Origin: Porphyromonas macacae DSM 20710 = JCM 13914
Lineage (GTDB): Bacteria > Bacteroidota > Bacteroidia > Bacteroidales > Porphyromonadaceae
Assembly: GCF_000379945.1 (NCBI RefSeq)
Contig: NZ_KB904127.1
Coordinates: 1 to 63,443 of the forward strand
Length of the DNA: 63,443 bases
Direction of reading: 5' to 3'
Positions 27,453 to 35,604 of the stretch are shown here, piece by piece. Every line of letters begins with the position of its first letter. Position 1 is the first letter of the stretch. Under the pieces are notes generated by a model. That model did not search any database. It saw nothing but the letters and a program-made list of their open reading frames with translations, and had not been told where the DNA came from. The position numbers and the translations under genes were made by a program.

Positions 27453-27910
27453 TTCTGCATTTGATTTGAAAATTTTTTAAAAACAACATAAAATCATGAG
27501 TCGTAATACAAGAAGCATATTTCAGAATGGCTGTACTTAACTGAAAATCAAAACTATATATAGTTGACAACTTTCGATCTTGATTCAGAATTCGGATGAA
27601 GTCTGATTTTGCAAACGACTTGTTCCCCTCAGAGTGTTGACTTATTTTTACTAATAAAAAATTTACAAAAATAGTGTCGATACTTTCTCTTCCGATTAAC
27701 TGAAAAGTTAATCCATAGCAACTTTGTCTTAATTGTTTGTCAAGATTCAAAAAGTCCAGAAAGTCATTCCTGACTTTTACATAGTCAATTAGTCTTAATT
27801 CAGTGATTTGTTTTTAGGTATTCATCTTTAATAATAAAAACCAAAAAACAATCTTAAAAAGATAATCGTTTAATTCCAACTCTTAGAAAACAGAGTTAAA
27901 AGAAAATAAT

Positions 27911-28495
27911 ATGTACAAGGTTTTAAAGTTTTTGATCTTGGGATCGACACTCTTGGTCCTTACATCATCGCTGACCACTTATGCCCAGAATATTTCGTTG
28001 AAAACGAATGTGCTTTATATGGGTACCACAACACCCAATTTGGGCATGGAGTTTAAACTTAACGACAAGTGGACGGTAGATCTTTCCGGGGGATATAATC
28101 CTTTCTCTTTTCATGAGAACCGTAAGTTTAAACATTGGGTAGTAATGCCTGAATTGAGGTTTTGGACTTGCGAGTCGTTTTCCGGTCATTTTTTAGGTCT
28201 TCATTTAATCGGTGGTGAATACAACGTTAGCGATATTAATTTACCTGTTGGTCGATTTAAAGATCTCAAAGATTTTCGATATCAAGGTTGGGGCATCGGT
28301 GGCGGTTTGACTTATGGATATCATTGGGTCATAAACCGTAGACTTAATCTGGAAGCTTCCATAAGTGCCGGCTATGCTTATCTGGATTATGAAAAATTCA
28401 AATGCGCTAAATGTGGAGAAAAAATAGGCGAAGGAACCAATAATTATTTTGGCCTTACCAAAGCCACTGTATCACTAATTTATTTCATCAAGTAA
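27911..28495 (+). CDS. fimX: FimX-like DUF3575 outer-membrane protein
   Basis: The 194-residue secreted protein has a signal peptide ending T-T-Y-A-Q and then an eight-strand-type barrel pattern with S-L-K-T-N-V-L-Y, F-S-F-H-E-N-R-K-F-K-H-W-V-V-M-P-E-L-R-F-W and G-G-L-T-Y-G-Y-H-W, which defines DUF3575. Near the end, C-A-K-C-G-E-K could bind metal or form a disulfide. In P. gingivalis the equivalent gene (fimX) opens the fim locus and is followed by pgmA and fimA, exactly the order here. It starts the operon and lies behind a long leader. Its biochemical function is not known. Confidence 0.82.
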   Translation: MYKVLKFLILGSTLLVLTSSLTTYAQNISLKTNVLYMGTTTPNLGMEFKLNDKWTVDLSGGYNPFSFHENRKFKHWVVMPELRFWTCESFSGHFLGLHLIGGEYNVSDINLPVGRFKDLKDFRYQGWGIGGGLTYGYHWVINRRLNLEASISAGYAYLDYEKFKCAKCGEKIGEGTNNYFGLTKATVSLIYFIK

Positions 28496-28508
28496 TAACT
28501 TTATCGAC

Positions 28509-29984
28509 ATGAAACCAACTCGTTATATATTGATTTTACTGTTTTTAACCGGCAGTGCTTCGGTATCTTTCGCACAAAAGAAAGAGACGACCGGTATGAA
28601 GCTGCAGGAACAGTATGTGGGACACAAAGTCGGTCAATCTGTTAATGTGAATATGCTGATCGATCTGACAGATATGCCGAAAATGGGAACAAATCTAAAG
28701 AGGGTGGCTACACCAATTATTCGTTCCAACAAGGGTACAGAAGAAATCGTACTTCCTCAGTTTGTTGTAGCAGGTCGCAAAAGGTATGATATTATTCAGC
28801 GTAAAATGCTCATAGAGAATAACTATAAAGCGGTACCCGGGCAAACTGAAAATACGGTTATCATTCCTCGTAAAAACGGAGAACTCCAACAATTTAATTA
28901 TAGCACCTCAATCGCCTATAAGCCCTGGATGAAAGATGCTTCCTTAATACTGAGAGCAGAAGACAGCGGATGTGCAGAATGTCATCTCGGAGCAAGTGAA
29001 GAAGTTCTGACAAATAATTTTCTTTATCCTCTCTACCAACCTGAATATAAGTTCAGCATGATAGTACCAAAGGGAGAATTGGTTAAAAGGCGTGAAGAAA
29101 CATTGATTGCAAACATATCTTATAAAGTCGGCAAGTATAATATTATCCCCGACTTTGAGAATAATCCTTCAGAATTAGCAAAGATCGATGCAAAACTTAA
29201 TGAATTAAAAGGTAATGAGGATATCGTTTTCAATCGTCTTGGTATGGTCGGTTATGCCTCTCCCGAAGGAGGAGTGGACTATAACATAGAACTCTCAAAG
29301 AAAAGAGCCATTTCTTTTGCCGGTTATCTGGTCTCTAAATATCCTTTCTTAAAAGGACGCTTCGATAACAGCTGGAAAGGGCAAGACTGGGAAGGTTTGC
29401 AAGAGGCTGTATCCAATCTTTCTTTCGCAGCCAAAGACGATGTTCTCGAAGCTTTGAAAATACCAACCCCGGAAGGACGTACAAAAGCATTGAAGGCTTT
29501 GGATAATGGGCGGGTTTACTCCATGCTTTTGCAGGAAGTTTATCCTCCTCTTAGACGCAGCGAACTTGTATTCTCCATTGTGGTGAAAGGATTCTCTTTA
29601 GAAAAAGCCAAAGAAACCATTAAAACTCACCCATCCCGTCTTAGCCTGGCAGAAGTGTACGCCGTAGCACAGAGTCACCCCAAAGGCAGTAAAGAACAGT
29701 ACGGAGCATGGGCTATTGCAGATGAAACATTTACCAAAGATGTGGAACCGGCTATCAATGCTGCAATTTTGGACCTTCAAGCCGGAAGATATCAAGATGC
29801 TGTAAATAGACTTCAAAGAAGAAGCAATGACTCCAGAATCTGGCCTATGCTTGGCTTGGCTTATGCTTATAATGAAGATTGGGCCAAAGCGGAAGAATTT
29901 TTACAAAAAGCCAAAGCAAATGGAAGTCAACAAGCCGCACATAATCTTGATGAACTACAGAAGTATCTTAAAGATAATTTTTAA
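28509..29984 (+). CDS. pgmA: PgmA-like DUF3868 protein of the fimbrial locus
   Basis: The 491-residue protein has a signal peptide (ending S-V-S-F-A-Q), an N-terminal DUF3868 domain with V-N-V-N-M-L-I-D-L and the motif D-S-G-C-A-E-C-H-L-G, an OmpA-like central region (V-G-Y-A-S-P-E-G-G-V-D-Y-N-I-E-L-S-K-K-R-A, peptidoglycan-binding type, about 245-270) and a C-terminal TPR-like segment (about 415-485). In P. gingivalis pgmA encodes a minor component linked to fimbriae. The OmpA-like part suggests attachment to the cell wall. It lies 13 bases after fimX and 52 before fimA. Confidence 0.8.
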   Translation: MKPTRYILILLFLTGSASVSFAQKKETTGMKLQEQYVGHKVGQSVNVNMLIDLTDMPKMGTNLKRVATPIIRSNKGTEEIVLPQFVVAGRKRYDIIQRKMLIENNYKAVPGQTENTVIIPRKNGELQQFNYSTSIAYKPWMKDASLILRAEDSGCAECHLGASEEVLTNNFLYPLYQPEYKFSMIVPKGELVKRREETLIANISYKVGKYNIIPDFENNPSELAKIDAKLNELKGNEDIVFNRLGMVGYASPEGGVDYNIELSKKRAISFAGYLVSKYPFLKGRFDNSWKGQDWEGLQEAVSNLSFAAKDDVLEALKIPTPEGRTKALKALDNGRVYSMLLQEVYPPLRRSELVFSIVVKGFSLEKAKETIKTHPSRLSLAEVYAVAQSHPKGSKEQYGAWAIADETFTKDVEPAINAAILDLQAGRYQDAVNRLQRRSNDSRIWPMLGLAYAYNEDWAKAEEFLQKAKANGSQQAAHNLDELQKYLKDNF

Positions 29985-30036
29985 AATCAGCAATCATAAT
30001 AATTTACTAAAAGTTTAATAAAAACATTGTAACAAA

Positions 30037-31176
30037 ATGAAAGTAACAAAATCTTTACTATTAGGATTAGCTGCTTTGTCTTTAGCAGCCTGCAACAAAG
30101 ATGAAGAAACACAAGCTCTTCATAATGAGAAAAATGCCACTGTAAGCGTAGTTGTGAAATCTGAACCGAAGATGCGCTTGGGTTCTGATCTGGATGAGGC
30201 CAAAATTAACAAACTGGCTGTCATGATCTACAACGGTGAAGCACAAGAGGCGTATAAAGAAGAAAAGAATAAAGCAGAAGTAGAAAATATCGAATGTAGT
30301 GCCGGAACACGCAAATTAGTAATTGTCGCTAATTATGGAGAGAAAAACTTCAGGGGTAAAACATTACAAGAGCTTTTGAAAACAACAGAAGAATTGGCAA
30401 AAGCTACACAAGAAGGTAAAAATTTGATCATGACTTGTGAGCCTGTTTCCATCGACCTTAAAGAAGGTAAAAATGCTTATGGATGGAAAAACAAAGCCGG
30501 CTACAATATTTTAAGTGAGAATCCTCTTGTAATTAAAAGGGTGAATGCTCGCATGGAGTTTAAGACCATAAACGTGGAAATGGCCGATGGTTTTAAGACT
30601 GTTTACAATGTTAAGTTGAAAAGAGTTGCAGCCCTTATTGCAAAGAAGCAATCCAACATTTTTGGAGCATCTTTGGTTAATAATGATCTCAATTATTTGT
30701 TTGGTATTAAAACTCCTAAAGGAAGCTATACTCCGGAAAAATATACCGAAGAAACATCATTGGTTATAGAATGTGCGGATGATAATAAAAACAAAGAATT
30801 AAATGGAATGGGATTTTATGTTTTGGAAAACAATTCTCCACAGCATCCTACTATTCTTTGTGTTGAAGCCACCCTTGTCCAAGCTGATGGAAAAGATTTG
30901 ACAGAAGATCAAAAGAAAGCAGCTAAAGAAGCTGGCTGGATTGATGACAACTGTAATACATACTATCCTGTGCTTGTTAACTGGGAACAGGATGGATACA
31001 CTTACACAACGGGTAAAGGATTGAACAAGATTGAGCGTAATCATAAGTACATGGTTACTCTAAAAATTACAGGTCCCGGTACAAATAATCCTGAGGATCA
31101 CAAAAAAGTGGCAAACCTCGATGTTAAGTGTGAAGTTGCAGAATGGATTGTTGTTAACCAAAACGTTGTTTGGTAA
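30037..31176 (+). CDS. fimA: Major fimbrial subunit FimA
   Basis: The 379-residue fimbrillin precursor matches P. gingivalis FimA closely, with shared blocks L-I-A-K-K-Q-S-N, H-P-T-I-L-C-V, T-Y-Y-P-V-L-V-N and K-I-E-R-N-H-K-Y followed by I-T-G-P-G-T-N-N-P-E. The lipobox L-A-A-C places the acyl Cys at residue 19. A gingipain-type processing site is expected after Arg47 (P-K-M-R before L-G-S-D), which would release the strand that drives type V pilus assembly by donor-strand exchange. The C-terminal W-I-V-V-N-Q-N-V-V-W would be the donor strand. A hairpin follows the gene, likely making this subunit more abundant than those encoded downstream. Confidence 0.95.
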   Translation: MKVTKSLLLGLAALSLAACNKDEETQALHNEKNATVSVVVKSEPKMRLGSDLDEAKINKLAVMIYNGEAQEAYKEEKNKAEVENIECSAGTRKLVIVANYGEKNFRGKTLQELLKTTEELAKATQEGKNLIMTCEPVSIDLKEGKNAYGWKNKAGYNILSENPLVIKRVNARMEFKTINVEMADGFKTVYNVKLKRVAALIAKKQSNIFGASLVNNDLNYLFGIKTPKGSYTPEKYTEETSLVIECADDNKNKELNGMGFYVLENNSPQHPTILCVEATLVQADGKDLTEDQKKAAKEAGWIDDNCNTYYPVLVNWEQDGYTYTTGKGLNKIERNHKYMVTLKITGPGTNNPEDHKKVANLDVKCEVAEWIVVNQNVVW

Positions 31177-31199
31177 AGCTAACATACGATAGCCAATCT

Positions 31200-31243
31200 A
31201 AAAGGGAGAGCCTGTAGAGTTCTCTATGCAGACTCTCCCTTTT
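31200..31243 (+). terminator. Hairpin between fimA and fimB, probable attenuator
   Basis: AAAAGGGAGAG (31200-31210) pairs perfectly with CTCTCCCTTTT (31233-31243) around a 22-nt loop, 24 bases after the fimA stop. A weak T/C tract follows. An 11-bp stem in this place would stop or slow most transcripts after fimA and so set a high ratio of major to minor subunits. Confidence 0.75.
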
Positions 31244-31269
31244 CTCTAAAACTTGTTCTATAAAATCAT

Positions 31270-32208
31270 ATGACAATGTATTGCACAAAGAAATATTCCC
31301 TCCTTCTATCATTATTGATGGTGTGTTTTACAATATTTTCATGCATTAAGGAGGATCTCTCTGACTGTTCCCATCCATTTAATGTAAGAATACGTGCATT
31401 AGATGCAGATCAACAAGACATAACCGCTTCCGGTGAGGTAAAACGCGCAATAGTTTTTGTCTTTGATGAGAAAGGGAAGCAGGTTGATCGCATCGAAATG
31501 GATGAAAATGATATCACTCATCGTAAACCTATTCGTGTAAATTACTCCGGTACCAAAACTCTGACTTTTGTCGCTTGGGCTAATTTCTCAGAGTACATGT
31601 ACGAACAGTTCAAAGCAGCAGAAAAAACAGAAGATATTGTATTAAAGCTGCAATCGCAAAACGGCGTAGCAGAGATGGCTCCCAATCTATTTCAAGGTTC
31701 TCTAACCGCAGATATCATTTATGGAGGAGTAACAGATGACTCGGATAAGACTATTGATATACAACACAAAACCGCCCAAGTACGTATTGTGGTAAGAGGT
31801 TATCACGAATGGGTGAAAAATAAAGAGTCGGAAAAAAGGACAGCCATAGTTCCTTTTGATATAAAAGGTAATGGAATAGAAGTCGGCGAGACTTTCGATT
31901 CTTATTCTGCGACGGGAGAGCTTATGGGTAAAAAGGTCAAATATCACCCGGTGGGCAGAGAAGACAGATCCGGTAACCTTTTAACCGATGTCTTTTCTAT
32001 TTATCCGACATCAGATAATATGCCTCTGGATATCTCATTTTTTGTCAAAGGAGAAAACAAACTCACAGTCAATAAAGACAATAAAGGGAAATTGTTAATT
32101 CCACAAGCCGGGCGTATGCTTAACGTTCTCATTGATTTGAAAGCAAACCTTGAAGTTTCGGTTGTGGTATCTCCATGGAATGAGGTTCACCAATTCGTAT
32201 GGTATTAA
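31270..32208 (+). CDS. fimB: FimB/Mfa2-family fimbrial anchor lipoprotein
   Basis: The 312-residue lipoprotein has lipobox I-F-S-C (Cys25) followed by I-K-E-D-L-S-D-C, as in the Mfa2/FimB family. Beta-rich segments include H-P-F-N-V-R-I-R-A-L-D and the C-terminal V-S-P-W-N. In P. gingivalis FimB anchors the fimbria to the outer membrane and limits its length; the type strain ATCC 33277 has a broken fimB, while this copy appears intact. It has no propeptide Arg site like FimA, in keeping with an anchor. The ATG at 31270 or that two codons later could be the start. Confidence 0.87.
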   Translation: MTMYCTKKYSLLLSLLMVCFTIFSCIKEDLSDCSHPFNVRIRALDADQQDITASGEVKRAIVFVFDEKGKQVDRIEMDENDITHRKPIRVNYSGTKTLTFVAWANFSEYMYEQFKAAEKTEDIVLKLQSQNGVAEMAPNLFQGSLTADIIYGGVTDDSDKTIDIQHKTAQVRIVVRGYHEWVKNKESEKRTAIVPFDIKGNGIEVGETFDSYSATGELMGKKVKYHPVGREDRSGNLLTDVFSIYPTSDNMPLDISFFVKGENKLTVNKDNKGKLLIPQAGRMLNVLIDLKANLEVSVVVSPWNEVHQFVWY

Positions 32209-32228
32209 TCTCGAAATGTTATACTAAG

Positions 32229-33572
32229 ATGAATAATATGTTTCTACGAAAAATAGTCCCATTCCTGCTTATACCGTTTTTTCTGATTATTTCGGGATGC
32301 GGTGCAGATGAAGCATTAGACAATAATGTGAAAGAGGTAAAAGAAGCAGATGTTGTCCTTAACCTGAGTGGAACCGTGATGCGGGCAGATCGCAAATTAT
32401 TTAGCGGAGACACTCAAATCAAAAGCCTTAGGGTAATGGTCTTTAAGGGTATGGCTCTTGATGTGCAAAAATATTATGAAGAAGGTAACTTATCTGCTAC
32501 TATATCTCTTCAAGCCCATGTTGGCCAAAACAGCAAAGTGGTAGTTATTGCGAACGAAACGGCTGATATGACTGCTGTTTTGAGCAAGACAATCTTTTTT
32601 GACGATTTCAAAAAAATACAATTGCCTGAAAGAAAAAACAATCAAGAATTAATTCCGGTAATGGTTGGTATTCAAGAAAATATCACCATTGCGGAAGGTC
32701 GAAAAAACAGTGTAGAGGTAAAACTTGTCCGTACCGTAGCCAAGATTACTCTGGAGATTAATCAAAAAACTGCAGAGAACGATGACATTAAAATACAGTC
32801 TATAGAGATTATTCGCAATGCCAAAAACTCAACACTTGCAGATCTGAAGAAATCTGTCGATAAGAATACTCTTTGGAATTGGTCTTTTGACAGTAAATCT
32901 GTTTCTCTTATTAATCACGGCAAGTCACAACAGATTATATCGGATAAAGATGCTCTTTATGTTTATGAAAATCTCTCAAATTCAGTTTCAGATACCATAG
33001 GACGTGCTCCGATACTTTTTGTAAAAGCATTGTATAATGGCATTTCAACAACATATAAAACCTATATCAATGCTGAGGGTGGCAATAATAAATATCAAAT
33101 TCTTCGGAATCATCATTATCACCTCAAGGGAACAATTACTCAAATCGGCGAGTACAACGGTTTATTATTGACAACTTCTGTGCAGCCCTGGGATAAAGAA
33201 AATCTACAGCACGATTTCCTTAGACCGTATTTGGTGCATCTTGATCCGGCTGAACTTACAGACGGTCATTCGCATACGATTAAATATGGACAGCCTGTTA
33301 CTTTCCATGTTCGGATAAAAGCTTCTGAAGGTACGATGTGGAAAGCTACACTTTCTGATGGGTTGAATTTCGGTTTTGACACTCATTCTTCTTACGTATC
33401 AGAGGGAAAAGCTGACGGGACGGACTATACGATAAGTGTTATGGCTAAAAGCGAGGGAGGTAATGAGCCTCGAAATGCTGAAATTTACTTCACGGTTAAT
33501 GGTAAAGTTGTGATTCTGAATAAAAGTTCAGAGCAGAAAGCCATAATAAAAATTGTTCAACCGGCAGAATAA
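32229..33572 (+). CDS. fimC: Minor fimbrial component FimC
   Basis: The lipoprotein of about 447 residues has lipobox I-I-S-G-C. The start at 32229 was chosen over an upstream in-frame ATG at 32199, which overlaps fimB, because it directly precedes the signal peptide. The N-terminal half has the fimbrillin-like pattern (I-K-S-L-R-V-M-V-F-K-G). The C-terminal part (about 340-447) looks like a BACON/Ig-like beta domain ending in I-I-K-I-V-Q-P-A-E. Length and position match fimC of the P. gingivalis locus, an accessory protein needed with FimD and FimE at the fimbrial tip. Confidence 0.78.
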   Translation: MNNMFLRKIVPFLLIPFFLIISGCGADEALDNNVKEVKEADVVLNLSGTVMRADRKLFSGDTQIKSLRVMVFKGMALDVQKYYEEGNLSATISLQAHVGQNSKVVVIANETADMTAVLSKTIFFDDFKKIQLPERKNNQELIPVMVGIQENITIAEGRKNSVEVKLVRTVAKITLEINQKTAENDDIKIQSIEIIRNAKNSTLADLKKSVDKNTLWNWSFDSKSVSLINHGKSQQIISDKDALYVYENLSNSVSDTIGRAPILFVKALYNGISTTYKTYINAEGGNNKYQILRNHHYHLKGTITQIGEYNGLLLTTSVQPWDKENLQHDFLRPYLVHLDPAELTDGHSHTIKYGQPVTFHVRIKASEGTMWKATLSDGLNFGFDTHSSYVSEGKADGTDYTISVMAKSEGGNEPRNAEIYFTVNGKVVILNKSSEQKAIIKIVQPAE

Positions 33573-33594
33573 CAGTTAATTGGAGGAAACGATT

Positions 33595-35586
33595 ATGAAA
33601 AAGAACTTTTATACGACAATAATGCTGTTATCAATTTTCCTATCAGGATTATGCAGCGGTTGTTCATCAAAAGATAACGAACCGGGTTCAGAGCCTTTAC
33701 TGAAAGACGGTGAACTTACATTCAGCATCAATATCAAAAGCCAAAATGTGGTAAGAGCTACAGAAAACGTCGATGAACAATATAATGAAAACAAGATAGA
33801 GAAACTCTGGCTTTTTGCGGCAGGGGCTGACGGTAACATCCTTGTGCACAATACTTGTGAGGTTTTGAATAGTTCTCAAGGCAAATATAAAGTGGCGATA
33901 ACTGACGAACAGCAACAACAAATTCCCGGAAATATTGAAACTCAGATTTACCTTGTTGCCAACGAAGATTTTAAGCAAAATTCAATGCCCAAAACACTGG
34001 ATGAACTGAAAAGTCTTGTTATTGAGAATACCAATCTAAACGAGCAGAGATTTCAGTCTTGTGTAATGATCGGAAACATATCTAAAAAAGTAGATATGAA
34101 AGACCCCAAAACTAAGAATCTTGGAAAGATAAGCCTTAAGCGGGTGATCTCTAAAATCAGAATTAATAATCCCCAAATAGCCATCGACGGTTATGAACTG
34201 ATTGGTACTCCTGAGGCAAAGCTACTCAGTTATAGAGTAAAAGGTTACCTAAACAAAGCAGAGAATGTGCCAAACAGCATCAAAGAGCGGATGTCGAATT
34301 TTTCTCCACTGAATGAAACGAATCAAAGTGCTCATTTCTATTCGTTCTATTCCGAATGGACCGATGGAAGTAATGAACGCCCACAGTTATTACTCACTTT
34401 GACAATGAAGAAAAAAGGTGAAAAGGACAATACTGCTAAAAAATATTTCTATAAAATCCCCATTAAACCGAAAGAAAACAAATTGAAAGTAAATACACTT
34501 TACGACCTTTCTGTTTTGATAGAGATCCTCGGAGGTTTGGATGAAGACACTCCTGTCGATGTGGAAGGACGTGAACTTTCGGTTAAACCCTGGGATGAGA
34601 AAGAAGAAGATTTCGGGATCTCTTCTCCAAAATATTTGCTGGTAGAAGAGCAAAATGTTGTTATGAGTGTAGTCACCTCCTACGAAGTCGCTTATAAGTC
34701 TTCAAGCCCTGTAAAAGCAGAAATCACAAGCTGTACGTACAATTATGTTGACTCAGATACAGGCTTAGAAGTAAAAGAACCGGTTCCGACTCATAGCTCT
34801 CAATATCCTAAAGTATCGATAAGTTCCACCAAAATATCGTTTAATGCCGAATTACAAGAAAATAATGTACCGAAACATTTTACGATAAAGTTGACGAACA
34901 ATGATAATTTAATGGAAGAAATCCATGTGGTGCAGTATCCCGAGCAGTATATTGCTTATACCTTCGGTGTTGAATCAAGCTGGCGGAAAGAATTACCCGA
35001 TAATCTTAATAATAAATCAATGTATCATGTGGTAATTCTTATCCCTCCCAAAGATGGAAATATGATTTTAGGATTTCCTCCAACAGAACAAAAAACTTTC
35101 TATAAACGCATTTATCGTCGCAAGTATCGTGAATACGAACGTGTAGTAGAGTTAGTTACAAAAAATGATCGTGAAACTGCCAAAATGGTTTCTCCTTCTT
35201 TTGAACTGGCCTCACAACTTGGTGCAACGTTCCCTATTAGGTATGAAGATGTTAGAAATAATGGAGACAATATCTTATACGATATGTATAGAAATGGAAA
35301 GATTGAATTGACCAATGCCTTGGGGACTTGTGCGGGTTATACAGAAACGCGAATTATCAACGGACGGAAAGAAATACTTGATGACTGGCGTTTACCCACA
35401 GACGCAGAAATAGCACTTATAGATAGACTTCAAAATAATCATAAGAGTGCGGTTAAAACAATTATGACCGGGAAATTTTATTGGGCTGCAAATGGTGTGG
35501 CTCATCAAATGATAAGAGGGAGAGACGGTTCACCGGAAAGAGCTTATACCCGTTGTGTTCGGGATGTGAAGAATTATAATTTCTAA
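33595..35586 (+). CDS. fimD: Minor fimbrial component FimD with a FISUMP-like C-terminal domain
   Basis: The lipoprotein of about 663 residues has lipobox C-S-G-C (Cys23). GGAGG lies 9 bases before the ATG at 33595, an unusually clear ribosome-binding site for this phylum; the in-frame TTG five codons upstream is not needed. The N-terminal part is fimbrillin-like (I-E-K-L-W-L-F-A-A-G). The last ~110 residues carry D-W-R-L-P-T-D-A-E-I, Y-W-A-A-N-G and T-R-C-V-R-D, the pattern of the FISUMP/DUF1566 domain that resembles C-type-lectin folds. That suggests a ligand-binding tip. Position and length match fimD. Confidence 0.78.
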   Translation: MKKNFYTTIMLLSIFLSGLCSGCSSKDNEPGSEPLLKDGELTFSINIKSQNVVRATENVDEQYNENKIEKLWLFAAGADGNILVHNTCEVLNSSQGKYKVAITDEQQQQIPGNIETQIYLVANEDFKQNSMPKTLDELKSLVIENTNLNEQRFQSCVMIGNISKKVDMKDPKTKNLGKISLKRVISKIRINNPQIAIDGYELIGTPEAKLLSYRVKGYLNKAENVPNSIKERMSNFSPLNETNQSAHFYSFYSEWTDGSNERPQLLLTLTMKKKGEKDNTAKKYFYKIPIKPKENKLKVNTLYDLSVLIEILGGLDEDTPVDVEGRELSVKPWDEKEEDFGISSPKYLLVEEQNVVMSVVTSYEVAYKSSSPVKAEITSCTYNYVDSDTGLEVKEPVPTHSSQYPKVSISSTKISFNAELQENNVPKHFTIKLTNNDNLMEEIHVVQYPEQYIAYTFGVESSWRKELPDNLNNKSMYHVVILIPPKDGNMILGFPPTEQKTFYKRIYRRKYREYERVVELVTKNDRETAKMVSPSFELASQLGATFPIRYEDVRNNGDNILYDMYRNGKIELTNALGTCAGYTETRIINGRKEILDDWRLPTDAEIALIDRLQNNHKSAVKTIMTGKFYWAANGVAHQMIRGRDGSPERAYTRCVRDVKNYNF

Positions 35587-35604
35587 CATTCAAACAGACT
35601 ATTT

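Larger units (their letters stand above)
26754..27910. other. AT-rich non-coding region before the fimbrial locus
   Basis: This 1.1-kb stretch holds no convincing gene; short open frames in it lack family features. It contains a perfect 12-bp tandem duplication (GTGACGTGTACT twice, 27032-27055), repeat copy B (26914-27007), a 9-bp dyad upstream of the fimbrial promoter (27357-27385), the promoter itself (27422-27452) and a leader of about 450 nt. From about 27060 on the composition becomes strongly A/T, as in the fimbrial genes that follow. Confidence 0.6.

Noticed and set aside
27181-27460. Invertible promoter (DNA inversion switch) ahead of the fimbrial locus
   Set aside because: Type V pilus loci in related bacteria can be controlled by inversion, but no pair of matching inverted repeats flanking the promoter was found. 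The 9-bp dyad lies wholly on one side of it.
27442-27750. Minus-strand open frame of 102 codons in the fimX leader
   Set aside because: It runs against the promoter and leader of the fimbrial locus, lies in very A/T-rich sequence and shows no recognisable domain. I considered a decayed transposase but found no supporting motif.
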